The translations under genes were made by a program, and so were the position numbers. A model generated the notes under the pieces. That model did no database searches, was not told the origin of the DNA, and was given only the letters and a program-made list of their open reading frames with translations. This document shows positions 55,058 to 63,554 of a stretch of DNA of 64,000 bases, in pieces. Source of the DNA: Kitasatospora sp. NBC_00240 (GTDB taxonomy: Bacteria; Actinomycetota; Actinomycetes; Streptomycetales; Streptomycetaceae); the NCBI RefSeq assembly GCF_026342405.1, contig NZ_JAPEMU010000001.1, positions 4,836,001 to 4,900,000 of the forward strand, given 5' to 3'. Numbering within the stretch: the first letter of the stretch is position 1; every line of letters begins with the position of its first letter.

Positions 55058-55090
55058 GGAGGGCCCTGCACCAGGTGTGCGGGGCCCTCC
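55058..55090. terminator. Terminator between sedolisin and SsgA-like genes
   Basis: Arms GGAGGGCCC (55058-55066) and GGGCCCTCC (55082-55090) pair perfectly, with extra GCAC/GTGC pairing inside. It lies between converging genes. Confidence 0.75.
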
Positions 55091-55211
55091 GTCCGTTCCC
55101 GCCCGGAGCCGTGACCGCCGGGCCCCGGCACCCGGCCGCCCGGGGGCGGTGCGTCGCGCGCCGGTGCGTCGCCGGCCGGGACGCTCCGCGAAGAGGGCCG
55201 CGGCGGCCCGG

Positions 55212-55637
55212 TCAGCCCGCGTTCTCACACCCCTTGAGAATGTCGGCGAGCTCGGCCTCCAGCTCGCCGCCGGTGAGTTCCTGGCCCATCGGCACCAGCC
55301 GGTCCGCGCGGGTCAGAAAGGCGACCAGGGGCGGCGCCGAGGCCCGTAGCAACGCGTCGCCCTCGGGGGAGTGCAGGACGATGCAGACGTCGGTGAGCTC
55401 CTCCCCGCCGATCGGGTGGATGTGCACGTCGCCCTCGCCCGTCGGGCGGCTGATCCCGTCGAGCAGCAGCTCCCGGGCGAACACCCAGGTGACCGGTGCG
55501 TCACCGGGCAGGTGGAAGGTGAACCGGACGGCGTAGGGGTCGCCGGGGTCGTACTCGAGATCGACCACGATGCGGAGGGAGAGCTCGTTCGAGACCACGA
55601 GGTTCATGACCACGTGGCCCTGGACTGTGCTGTGCAT
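55212..55637 (-). CDS. SsgA-like sporulation/division protein (SALP)
   Basis: 141 aa. The family core is visible: LSLRIVVDLEYDPGDPYAVRFTFHL, VTWVFARELLLDGISRPTGEGDVHIHP, LHSPEGDALLRASAPPLVAFLTRAD. SALPs occur in sporulating actinomycetes and guide septum placement and spore-wall events. It is not SsgB itself: the N terminus and LHSPEGDALL region differ. It stands alone, transcribed toward the sedolisin gene. The ATG at 55637 is preceded by GAGAGGTACTCGCGC. Confidence 0.93.
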   Translation of the reverse strand: MHSTVQGHVVMNLVVSNELSLRIVVDLEYDPGDPYAVRFTFHLPGDAPVTWVFARELLLDGISRPTGEGDVHIHPIGGEELTDVCIVLHSPEGDALLRASAPPLVAFLTRADRLVPMGQELTGGELEAELADILKGCENAG

Positions 55638-55951
55638 GCGCGAGTACCTCTCGTTCTGCCCGGCCGTGCGTGCTGATGGTCCACCGATGGCCGGACACGC
55701 GGTTCGCTGTGTAGGAACGGTGCCCCGGGTGGGCGCTCCGCCCGCCGGTGAGGGCGGGATTTCCCCGAGCTCTGGAGCTGGAGGTGGGAGTGCGGCTCGC
55801 GACTGTGAAAAGTCCTGCCAATTCTGTACTTTCGCCTCGATTCCCCGTTCAAACCTCCTCGTCCACGTTTGGGGAGGTTGTGGACAGGATGTGCTTTTTC
55901 ACATGGTGAACGAGGCGGACGCCAGGCGGGCCCCTTCTCGGCACTGTGCCG
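55638..55951. other. Promoter region of the SALP gene
   Basis: 314 bases between the SALP start and the end of the frameshifted IclR gene. Around 55815-55915 it is AT-richer and has an AACCTCC/GGAGGTT dyad (about 55852-55880), possibly the IclR gene's terminator or an operator. No gene was seen. Confidence 0.35.
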
Positions 55952-56777
55952 TCAGAGGACGAACGAAGGGGACATCGCCCCGACCTTGACCCGGAGCCGC
56001 TCGACCGTGGCCGCCGGCCGTCCCGCCTGCTCCAGCGGGAGCGACGGCGCCATGGTGGCCACCGGCGAGCCGAGCGTGATCGGCACCGCGGCGCAGACCG
56101 TGCCGAGCGCGTCCTGCTGCCGCTCGGTCGCCGGCACCGTGGGCGTGACGGCGCCCAGCACCCGCAGGACGGCGGATTCCCGCGCCGGGGTCGACGGGGT
56201 GAGCCCGACCGGCGGATGGCGCGAGAGGTGGTCCCGCCGGGCCTCCTCGGAGAGCCGGCCGAGCAGGCACTGTCCGATCGGGTGCGCGTGCGCGGTGACC
56301 CCGGAGGTCGGCCCGGACCTCGACGGCGGGCCGGGTCGGACCGGACGCCACGTCCACCACTTGAACCTCACCCTCCTCGTGGACCGCGAGATGAACAGCC
56401 GCCTCCGGGTCGTCCCTCAGCTGCTCCATCCGGGTGGGCGGCTCGGTGCGGCCGGAGTGCCGGCCGTCGACCCGGCCGATGCCCTCCACGGAGTCGCCGT
56501 GGAAGCACGTGCCCTCGGCCCGGCGCAGGCAGCCCTCGTGGGTCAGGGTGCGCAACAGATGGGAGGCGGTGCCCAGGGGGAGGCCGGCGGCGCGCGCGAG
56601 CTGTTTGGCCGTGGCGGCCCGGAGGAGGCCTCCGATCGCCTCCAGCAACCGCAGGGCCCGCCGGACGGAGGCGATCAGGGTGGGCCGGCGGTCCTTCCTC
56701 CCCGCCGGCCGGGTCGTGGCCGCCCGGGCCGGCCGACCCCTCCGGACGGCGTTCGACGCTTCTGCGATCCGATCCAT
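55952..56777 (-). pseudogene. IclR-family regulator with a frameshift
   Basis: From ATG 56777 the frame encodes an IclR-type helix-turn-helix (LRLLEAIGGLLRAATAKQLA, GLPLGTASHLLRTLTHEGCL) and the start of the effector domain (EVQVVDVASGPTRPAVE). Around 56299-56302, a run of four C, the family sequence jumps to the next frame: TAHAHPIGQCLLGRL and ALGTVCAAVPITLGSP, ending at 55952. One extra base in the C-run explains it. It may be a true pseudogene, a slippage site, or a sequencing error. Confidence 0.75.
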
Positions 56778-56919
56778 GACCACACCCGGGCCCCAGCCCC
56801 GGTCAGTGCGCAGGAGGGCATCCGCAGTGGACTGCTCCGTTGTGCCCGGCGGTCGCCCATTGCAGCACAGGGCGGGTCGCGTCGCAATCACAGTCGTACG
56901 TTTCATCGGCGAAAGACCT

Positions 56920-56991
56920 TTGAATCCAAGGCATGTCCCGTCGTTGTCGATGAATACCGAAACCAGGGGCAAGCCTCGCCTTGGCATTCAA
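56920..56991. repeat. Long inverted repeat upstream of the IclR and NUDIX genes
   Basis: TTGAATCCAAGGC (56920-56932) is the inverse complement, apart from one bulged base, of GCCTTGGCATTCAA (56978-56991). It lies in the roughly 330-base divergent region 56778-57106, which holds no gene. It is a possible operator of the broken IclR regulator or an RNA hairpin. Confidence 0.6.
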
Positions 56992-57106
56992 GATCCATTA
57001 GCCCTGCTCCCCCGCTGCTCGAACGGACGTACCCGGGCATGGCCGCGTTTGGCCGCGGCCCGCCTGCGGCAGACTCCCGCACAACGCTCCAGCCCCGGAG
57101 GTGGCC

Positions 57107-57658
57107 ATGGCCAACCCGCCGCGTCCCGTCGTCAAGCGCACCGCGCGGGCGATCCTGCTGGAACTCGACCCGGACGACGCGCACGGCCAGGCCTCCATCG
57201 TGCTGATCAAGCGCACCCGGCCCGGCAGCCACCCGTACTGGATCACCCCCGGCGGCGGCGTGGAGCCCGAGGACCGCACGGTCGTCGAGGCACTCCACCG
57301 CGAGGTCGACGAGGAGCTCGGCGGCAAGGTCGTGGACGTGGTGCCGGCCTTCGTCGACACCATCAGCCACCCCCACCCGCACGCCCCGGGCGGGGGCACC
57401 CCCGCCGACGCCGCCGCCCTCGCCCACCCGCACGGCGTCAAGGTGCAGCACTTCTTCGTCTGCCGGCTGGCTGCCATGGACCCGTCCCGCCGGCACGGGC
57501 CCGAGGTGGACGAACCGCAGGGGGAGTACGAGATCGTCCGGCTGCCCTTCACCCGCGAGGGCGTCACCTCGGTCAACGTCGTACCGCCGAGCCTGCGGGC
57601 CTTCCTCGCCGCCAACATCGAGGGCGTCCGCGCGATGCTCGCGCCCGACCTGGGCTGA
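57107..57658 (+). CDS. NUDIX hydrolase
   Basis: 183 aa. The NUDIX box is visible in GGGVEPEDRTVVEALHREVDEELGGK (G-x5-E-x7-REVxEExG pattern), preceded by KRTRPGSHPYWITPG. It hydrolyses a nucleoside-diphosphate-linked compound; the substrate is unclear. A His/Pro-rich insertion follows the box (about 88-110, with SHPHPHAPG), larger than in minimal members. ATG 57107 has GGAGG 6 bases upstream, so the in-frame GTG at 57101 is not used. Confidence 0.92.
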   Translation: MANPPRPVVKRTARAILLELDPDDAHGQASIVLIKRTRPGSHPYWITPGGGVEPEDRTVVEALHREVDEELGGKVVDVVPAFVDTISHPHPHAPGGGTPADAAALAHPHGVKVQHFFVCRLAAMDPSRRHGPEVDEPQGEYEIVRLPFTREGVTSVNVVPPSLRAFLAANIEGVRAMLAPDLG

Positions 57659-57824
57659 CCCGCCCGAACCGCCGGACCAACCCCCGGACGGGACAGCGGC
57701 CGCCGGACCGGACGGTCGGGGCGGCGGCACACCCGCGCCGGCCGGTACCGGCCCGGGCACAGCGGTGGGCGCGGACATGGGCACCGGGGCGGGCACCGGC
57801 GCGGGCACGGGTACCGGCACGGCG

Positions 57825-59606
57825 CTACGCCGCGGCCAGGTCCCCGACCAGGTCGTGCCGGATCCGCCCCGGCGCCACCCCGGCCCGCAGCAGCACCCCG
57901 ACCGACCGGCGCACCATCGCCGGCGGCCCGCTGAGATAGGCCTCCCGCTGGGACCACGGGCCGAACCGGGCCACCACCTCCGGCAACTCGCCGGACAGTG
58001 CGGCGTCCGGCCCGGCCATCCCGCCGGGCCCCGACAGCACCGGCCGCACCGACAGCCACGGGTGCCGCTGTGCCAGCAGGCGCAGCTTCTCCAGCCCGTA
58101 CAGCTCGGGATCCCGGCGGGCACCGTAGAACACCTCGACCGTGCGGCCGGCCGCACCGTGTTCGGCGAGCTCCTCCACCAGCGCGCAGATCGGGGCGATC
58201 CCGGTCCCGCCGCCCAGGCAGAGCAGGTCCGTGCCGGACGCGTGGTCCAGCACCATCGAACCGGCCGGCGGCCCGAGCCGGAGCACGTCCCCCGGGGCAG
58301 CCCGGCGGACCAGCGCGTTGCTGACCCAGCCCGCCTGCACCGCTTTGACATGGAAGGTGAGCAGGCCGTCCGGCCGGGGCGCCGAGGCGAACGAGTAGTG
58401 CCGCCATACCCGCGGCCACCAGGGGGTCTCCAGGGTGGTGTACTGGCCCGCCCGGTACGGATAGGGCTGGTCGGGGCGGACGGTGACCACCGCGATGTCG
58501 CGGGTGGCCTGCTGGTGCGAGACCACCTCGGCCTGCCACCAAGCGGGGGAGATCCGGGCGGCGCCCTCGGCCGCGTCGATCATGATGCCGGAGATCAGCC
58601 GGTAGGCCCGGCGCCAGGCCAGCTCGGTCTCGGCGTCCCAGCGGGTGCCGGCGTACCGGGCCAGCGCCGCCACCAGGCACTCGCCCACCGGACCGTAGTG
58701 GCCGCTCAGCGTGCCGTACTTGCGGTGGCCCCGGCCCAGCCCGGTCAGGTACTCGGTGAGCCCGGCCGGGTCGTCGGCGCTGCGGGCGGCCTGCAGCAGG
58801 GCGCGGAACAGACGGTCGCGCTGGACGTCCATGGCCGCCGGGAAGAGCGCCCGGACCTCGGGGTGGTGCAGGAAGATCAACGCGTAGAAGTGCGCGGTGG
58901 CCCGGTCCGCGACCGGCTCGACCACGGCGAGGGTGTCCCGGATCAGCCCGATGTCCCGGGCGGTCGGCGGCAGTGCGTCCGGGCCGGCCACCGCACCCGC
59001 CGGCGCGGCGCCGGCCGGAAGGGCCTGCGCCCGGGCCTCCGGCGCGGGCAGCGGGCCGGGGGCGGGTGCGGGGCCCGGCGCGGGATCGTCGAGGGTCCGC
59101 ATCGCCCAGGCCCGGCTCCAGTCGTCGCCCGGACCGGCCCAGTTGAGGCCCGGCGCGGCGGCGAGCAGCGGCGTGACGGCCGAGCCGGCCCCGGTCGCGG
59201 GCGTGCTCGGGGCCGGGGGGAGGGCGCGGGGCGCCCCGGGGATCGACGGGGGCACGGTCGGCATCGCCGGGATCGGCGGGCCCGGCACCCCACCGGGGGC
59301 GGGCCCGGCCTCGGCGGCCGCCCGCGCGGCGGGCACCGAGGCCTGGTCGGCGACCGTACCCGTACCGGGGGCTGTACCCGTACCGGGGGCCGGACCCACG
59401 CCGCCCGCCGTACTCAGGCCGCCCGCCGCGGTCGTACCGGCCGCCGGCGCGGGTCCGGGGTCGGTGTCCGGCGCGGAAAGCGGGTCGCCGCCCGGCTCGG
59501 GGACCGGCTCGGACGCTCCCTGCGGCACCGGCGGCAGTCCCGGCACGGCCGAGGCCGTGGCCGATCCGTGCCCGGCCCGGACCAGGAGCGCTCTGGGTTT
59601 CTTCAC
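57825..59606 (-). CDS. Flavohemoglobin-like protein with long Pro/Ala head
   Basis: 593 aa. Residues 1-215 are Pro/Ala/Gly-rich and probably disordered. A globin domain follows (about 216-350), with proximal His294 in GRGHRKYGTLSGHY. Then come an FAD-binding domain (about 365-455, RHYSFASAP) and an NAD-binding domain (about 460-590, LGGGTGIAPICALVEEL, YLSGPPAMV). Hmp-type enzymes turn NO plus O2 into nitrate using NAD(P)H. GTG 59606 is preferred; a TTG at 59723 would cross promoter-like DNA. The distal-pocket residues were not verified. Confidence 0.85.
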   Translation of the reverse strand: MKKPRALLVRAGHGSATASAVPGLPPVPQGASEPVPEPGGDPLSAPDTDPGPAPAAGTTAAGGLSTAGGVGPAPGTGTAPGTGTVADQASVPAARAAAEAGPAPGGVPGPPIPAMPTVPPSIPGAPRALPPAPSTPATGAGSAVTPLLAAAPGLNWAGPGDDWSRAWAMRTLDDPAPGPAPAPGPLPAPEARAQALPAGAAPAGAVAGPDALPPTARDIGLIRDTLAVVEPVADRATAHFYALIFLHHPEVRALFPAAMDVQRDRLFRALLQAARSADDPAGLTEYLTGLGRGHRKYGTLSGHYGPVGECLVAALARYAGTRWDAETELAWRRAYRLISGIMIDAAEGAARISPAWWQAEVVSHQQATRDIAVVTVRPDQPYPYRAGQYTTLETPWWPRVWRHYSFASAPRPDGLLTFHVKAVQAGWVSNALVRRAAPGDVLRLGPPAGSMVLDHASGTDLLCLGGGTGIAPICALVEELAEHGAAGRTVEVFYGARRDPELYGLEKLRLLAQRHPWLSVRPVLSGPGGMAGPDAALSGELPEVVARFGPWSQREAYLSGPPAMVRRSVGVLLRAGVAPGRIRHDLVGDLAAA

Positions 59607-59778
59607 CGCAACTTGACGAGTACTCAAGAGAATCGTTTCGCCTCCGGCCGACCCTGCAACCACCTGGCTTGTCCCTGCTGAAGCCTTCGGTAGCGTGGCA
59701 CGCCCGCACAGCTCATCCGACAAATCACGCGAAGACCGGACACACAGCCCGTCCGCGCGCTACGCTCCCCCGACCTAT

Positions 59779-59822
59779 GGCCGTCGCCCTGTGCGCCGGA
59801 GTCGACACACAGGGCGACGGCC
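59779..59822 (-). terminator. Terminator of the bkd operon
   Basis: Perfect 15-bp stem (59779-59793 with 59808-59822) with a 14-base loop, 20 bases beyond the E2 stop. Confidence 0.82.
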
Positions 59823-59841
59823 GTCCGGGCCGGCCCCGCGC

Positions 59842-61191
59842 TCAGAGCTGGCGCATCAGCATCCCCGGCTGCTCGACGCAGTCGGCGACGAAGCGCAGGA
59901 ACCCGCCCGCCGTACCGCCGTCGCAGACCCGGTGGTCGAAGGTGAAGGACAGCTGGGTCACCTGCCGGACCGCCAGCTCCCCCCGGTGCACCCACGGCTT
60001 GGCCACGATCCGGCCGACCCCGAGCATGGCCGCCTCGGGGTGGTTGATCAGCGGGGTCGAGCCGTCCACGCCGAACACGCCGTAGTTGTTGAGCGTGAAC
60101 GTCCCGCCGGTGAGCTCGGCCGGGGTGAGCGAGCCGGCTCGTGCCGACTCCGTCAACCTGGCCAGCTCGGCGCCCAGTTGCACGGTGTTCAGCAGATGCG
60201 CGTCACGCACCACCGGGACGACCAGACCGCGTTCGCTCTGCGCCGCGAACCCCAGGTGCACGACGGAGTGCCGCCGCAGGGCCACCGGGGCGCCGGAGGC
60301 GTCGCACTCCACGCTCGCGTTCAGCTCCGGGAACCGGGCCAGCGCGGCGGTCGAGATCCGGGCGAGCAGGGCCAGCAGACCGATCCTGGGCCCGCCACCG
60401 CCGTTCAACTGCTCACGCAGCGCCAGGAGTTCCGTGGCGTCGGCATCGACCCAGCAGGTCGCGGCCGGGATCTCCCGGTGGCTGAGGGTCAGCTTCTCGG
60501 CGATCGTCCGGCGCAGACCGCGCAGCGGGACGGCGCCCTCGGCGGTCGCCGCCGCGGGCCGCGGAGCGCCGTTCGCCGGGCCGGCCGCCGGGGCGGCGGC
60601 CGCGGCGGCCACCGCCCGGTCCACGTCCGCGCGCAGGATCAGCCCGTCCGGGCCGCTGCCGGTCAGCCCCGCCAGGTCGATGCCGTGCTCGCGGGCACTG
60701 CGACGGACCAGCGGCGAGATCACCGCGACCACCGCCGGGGCGGCCGGGACCAGCTGCCGCACCGGCGCCGGAGCGGGCGCCGGAGCCACCGCCTCGACGG
60801 TGCCGGCACGGCCGACGGCCCCGCCCGGGCGGACCCGGCCGCGCCGGGCCCCCTTGCCGCCCTCCGAGGTGCCGTAGCCCACCAGCACGTTGCCCGAGCC
60901 GCCGGTCGGCGCGCCCAGGTCCGAGCCGGCCACGTCGCCCGACGGGGACACCGCGACCGTCACCAGCGCGGCACCGACCGGCACCTCCTCCCCCGGCTCG
61001 CCGTACCGGGCGGTGACCACCCCGCCGTACGGGCAGGGCACCTCGACCACGGCCTTCGCCGTCTCCACCTCGACCACCGGCTGGTCGACCGCGATCACCT
61101 CGCCGACCTCGACCATCCAGCGGACCACCTCCGCCCCGGTGAGCCCCTCACCGAGGTCGGGCAGCGTGAACTCGCGTACGACGGGCATCAT
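59842..61191 (-). CDS. bkdC: Branched-chain 2-oxoacid dehydrogenase E2
   Basis: 449 aa. An N-terminal lipoyl domain has the lipoylated Lys46 (VEVETAKAVVEVPCP). A peripheral subunit-binding domain follows (about 175-210, VISPLVRRSAREHGIDLAGL), then the acyltransferase domain (about 230-449) with His420 and Asp424 in SFTFDHRVCDGG. It transfers acyl groups to CoA, supplying branched starters for fatty acids. ATG 61191 has GGAGG 7 bases upstream; the E1 beta stop ends 2 bases before. Confidence 0.94.
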   Translation of the reverse strand: MMPVVREFTLPDLGEGLTGAEVVRWMVEVGEVIAVDQPVVEVETAKAVVEVPCPYGGVVTARYGEPGEEVPVGAALVTVAVSPSGDVAGSDLGAPTGGSGNVLVGYGTSEGGKGARRGRVRPGGAVGRAGTVEAVAPAPAPAPVRQLVPAAPAVVAVISPLVRRSAREHGIDLAGLTGSGPDGLILRADVDRAVAAAAAAPAAGPANGAPRPAAATAEGAVPLRGLRRTIAEKLTLSHREIPAATCWVDADATELLALREQLNGGGGPRIGLLALLARISTAALARFPELNASVECDASGAPVALRRHSVVHLGFAAQSERGLVVPVVRDAHLLNTVQLGAELARLTESARAGSLTPAELTGGTFTLNNYGVFGVDGSTPLINHPEAAMLGVGRIVAKPWVHRGELAVRQVTQLSFTFDHRVCDGGTAGGFLRFVADCVEQPGMLMRQL

Positions 61192-61193
61192 CC

Positions 61194-62189
61194 TCAGTCC
61201 TCCCACTGGAGCCGGGCGACCGCGTCCAGGATCCGATCCACCCCGGGGAGGTGGTGGTGCTCCAGCATCGGCGGCGGGTACGGGATGTCGAAGCCGGTCA
61301 CCCGCAGGACCGGGGCGGCCAGGTGGTGGAAGCAGCGCTCGGTGACCCGGGCGGCGATCTCCGCGCCCGTCCCCCCGAAGCCGCTCGCCTCGTGCACGAC
61401 GACCGCCCGACCGAGCGAGCGGACCACCCGGCAGACCGTCTCGTCGTCGAAGGGCACCAGGGTGCGCAGGTCCAGCACCGCGAGGTCCCAGCCCTCGGCC
61501 TTCGCCGCCTCGGCCGCCTCCAGGCAGACCGGCAGCGAGGGCCCGTAGGTGATCAGCACGGCGGAGCTGCCGGTCCGGCGCAGCACGGCCCGGCCGATCG
61601 GCTCGACCGGCGCGGTCGGGTCCAGGCTGTCCTTGCCCCAGTAGAGCCGCTTGGGCTCCAGGAAGACCACCGGGTCGTCCGAGGCGATCGAGGCCCGCAG
61701 CAGACCGTAGGCGTCGCCGACGGTGGCGGGTGTGACCACGTGCAGACCCGGGGTCTGGGCGTAGTACGCCTCGGAGGAGTCGCTGTGGTGCTCGACCCCG
61801 CCGATGCCGCCGCCGTACGGGATCCGGATGGTGATCGGCAGCGGCAGCTTGCCGGCCGTGCGGTTGCGCATCTTCGCGACGTGCGAGACGAGCTGCTCCA
61901 TCGCCGGGTACGCGAACGCGTCGAACTGCATCTCGACCACCGGGCGCAGCCCGTACATGGCCATGCCGATCGCGGTGCCGAGGATGCCGGCCTCCGCGAG
62001 CGGGGTGTCCAGGCAGCGGTCCTGGCCGAACTCCGCGGTCAGGCCGTCGGTGATCCGGAAGACACCGCCGAGCGCGCCGACGTCCTCGCCGAGCACGTGG
62101 ACGCTCCGGTCCTCGCGCATGGCGTCGCGCAGCGCCGCGTTGAGCGCCTGCGCCATGGTGCTGGTCCGCACCGGTGTTGCTGTGCTCAT
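61194..62189 (-). CDS. bkdB: 2-oxoacid dehydrogenase E1 beta subunit
   Basis: 331 aa transketolase-like beta chain. It opens MAQALNAALRDAMREDRSV and shows VLGEDVGALGGVFRITDGL, DTPLAEAGILGTAIGMA, IRIPYGGGIGG and EHHSDSSEAYYAQTPGLHVV. With the alpha chain it forms the TPP-dependent E1 that decarboxylates branched-chain 2-oxoacids. The ATG start overlaps the alpha-chain stop by one base (ATGA), so expression is coupled. Confidence 0.95.
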   Translation of the reverse strand: MSTATPVRTSTMAQALNAALRDAMREDRSVHVLGEDVGALGGVFRITDGLTAEFGQDRCLDTPLAEAGILGTAIGMAMYGLRPVVEMQFDAFAYPAMEQLVSHVAKMRNRTAGKLPLPITIRIPYGGGIGGVEHHSDSSEAYYAQTPGLHVVTPATVGDAYGLLRASIASDDPVVFLEPKRLYWGKDSLDPTAPVEPIGRAVLRRTGSSAVLITYGPSLPVCLEAAEAAKAEGWDLAVLDLRTLVPFDDETVCRVVRSLGRAVVVHEASGFGGTGAEIAARVTERCFHHLAAPVLRVTGFDIPYPPPMLEHHHLPGVDRILDAVARLQWED

Positions 62190-63340
62190 CAGTGCTGCAC
62201 CTCGGCCTCGGCGGCCAGCTCGGCGGCGAGTTCGGCGGCCAGCTGGGCCGCCTGCTCCCGCAGTTGCGGGGTGGGCTCGGCGTAGACGTGGGCGAACAGC
62301 GACATCGGGTCCAGCTCGGCGTCGCTGTGGAACTCCGCGCGCATCCGGGCGGCCAGCGCCTCGGCCTCCTCGGACGCCTGCCGGACGAGCTGGTCGTCCA
62401 GCAGACCGGCCTCGCGCAGGTGGCGTTCCATCAGCAGGACGGGGTCGTGCTCGCGCCAGGCGGCGACCTCCTCGTCCTCGCGGTAACGGGTGGCGTCGTC
62501 CGCGTTGGTGTGCGCCTCCAGCCGGTAGGTGAGCGCCTCGACCAAGGTCGGACCGCCGCCGGAGCGGGCCCGCTCGACGGCCTCGCCGAGCACCGCGTGC
62601 ACCGCGGGCGCGTCGTTGCCGTCCACCAGCCGGCCCGGCATGCCGTAGCCGACGGCCTTGTGGGCCAGGCTGGGCGCGGCGGACTGCTGGGTGAGCGGCA
62701 CCGAGATCGCGTACCCGTTGTTCTGCACCAGGAAGACCACCGGGGCCTGCAGCACCGCGGCGAAGTTCAGGGCCTCGTGGAAGTCCCCCTCGCTGGTCCC
62801 GCCGTCGCCGAGCAGCGCCAGCGCGACGACCGGCTCACCGCTCAGCCGGGCGGCGTGCGCCAGGCCCACGGCGTGCGGGGCCTGGGTGGCCAGCGGCGTG
62901 CAGAGCGGCGCGGTGCGGGTCGCCCGCGGGTCGTAGCCGGTGTGCGCGTTGCCGCGCAGCAGCGTGAGCGCCTCCAGCGGGTCCACCCCGCGGGACACCA
63001 CGGCCAGGGTGTCCCGGTAGCTCGGGAACAGCCAGTCGCCGGCGCCCAGCACCATCGCCGCCGCGACCTGGCAGGCCTCCTGGCCGGTCGAGGCCGGGTA
63101 GACGGCCAGCCGGCCCTGCTTGGTGAGCACGGTGGCCTGCTGGTTGTAGCGTCGGCCGACGACCAGTCGGCGGTACAGCTCGCGCAGCAGGGCCGGGTCG
63201 TACTTCTCCAGCGCCGGGGTGCCGAGCACCCGTACGGGGGAGGCGTCCGGGAGCAGCGGCGCCGGGTCGGTGCGCGGGGCGGTGGCCCCGGGCAGCCAGC
63301 CCGGCACGGACGTGTGGTGTCTGTGATCGAGAACGGTCAT
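62189..63340 (-). CDS. bkdA: 2-oxoacid dehydrogenase E1 alpha subunit
   Basis: 383 aa. The TPP-binding motif GDGGTSEGDFHEALNFAAVL-QAPVVFLVQNN is clear, preceded by ASTGQEACQVAAAMVLGAGD. The YRLEAHTNADDATRYR segment with the phosphorylation-loop region follows. The C-terminal tail is an Ala/Glu repeat helix (AAELAAELAAEAEV). It heads the bkd operon. ATG 63340 has GGAGG 9 bases upstream, so the GTG or ATG at 63355 is not preferred. Expression is probably controlled by the divergent Lrp-type regulator. Confidence 0.95.
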   Translation of the reverse strand: MTVLDHRHHTSVPGWLPGATAPRTDPAPLLPDASPVRVLGTPALEKYDPALLRELYRRLVVGRRYNQQATVLTKQGRLAVYPASTGQEACQVAAAMVLGAGDWLFPSYRDTLAVVSRGVDPLEALTLLRGNAHTGYDPRATRTAPLCTPLATQAPHAVGLAHAARLSGEPVVALALLGDGGTSEGDFHEALNFAAVLQAPVVFLVQNNGYAISVPLTQQSAAPSLAHKAVGYGMPGRLVDGNDAPAVHAVLGEAVERARSGGGPTLVEALTYRLEAHTNADDATRYREDEEVAAWREHDPVLLMERHLREAGLLDDQLVRQASEEAEALAARMRAEFHSDAELDPMSLFAHVYAEPTPQLREQAAQLAAELAAELAAEAEVQH

Positions 63341-63554
63341 CTCGGGCACCTCCAAGGGGTGGGGGAGGGGCTGCGGTGGCAGCGGGGTGGTGCCGTGGTG
63401 CTCAAGGGCCGCGACCGGGTCGGCGACGGATTCCTCCCTACCGATTGTTCGGTTGTCTGTTCATTCTGACCACAGCTGCGCCAAGGTGGTGGACAATCGG
63501 CCGTGACAGCGGTCTGCTGGAAGCAGCACGTCCATATCCGAGGGGTGGGGGGCC
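63341..63554. promoter_or_regulatory. bkdA / Lrp divergent promoter region
   Basis: 214 bases between divergent starts. 63435-63475 is AT-rich (GATTGTTCGGTTGTCTGTTC) and likely holds promoter elements and the Lrp-type operators. No exact dyad was found; the operator is inferred from position and the family's autoregulation. Confidence 0.5.

Noticed and set aside
52054..55131. 1025-codon minus-strand frame
   Set aside because: Antisense shadow of the sedolisin gene, whose catalytic motifs are intact.
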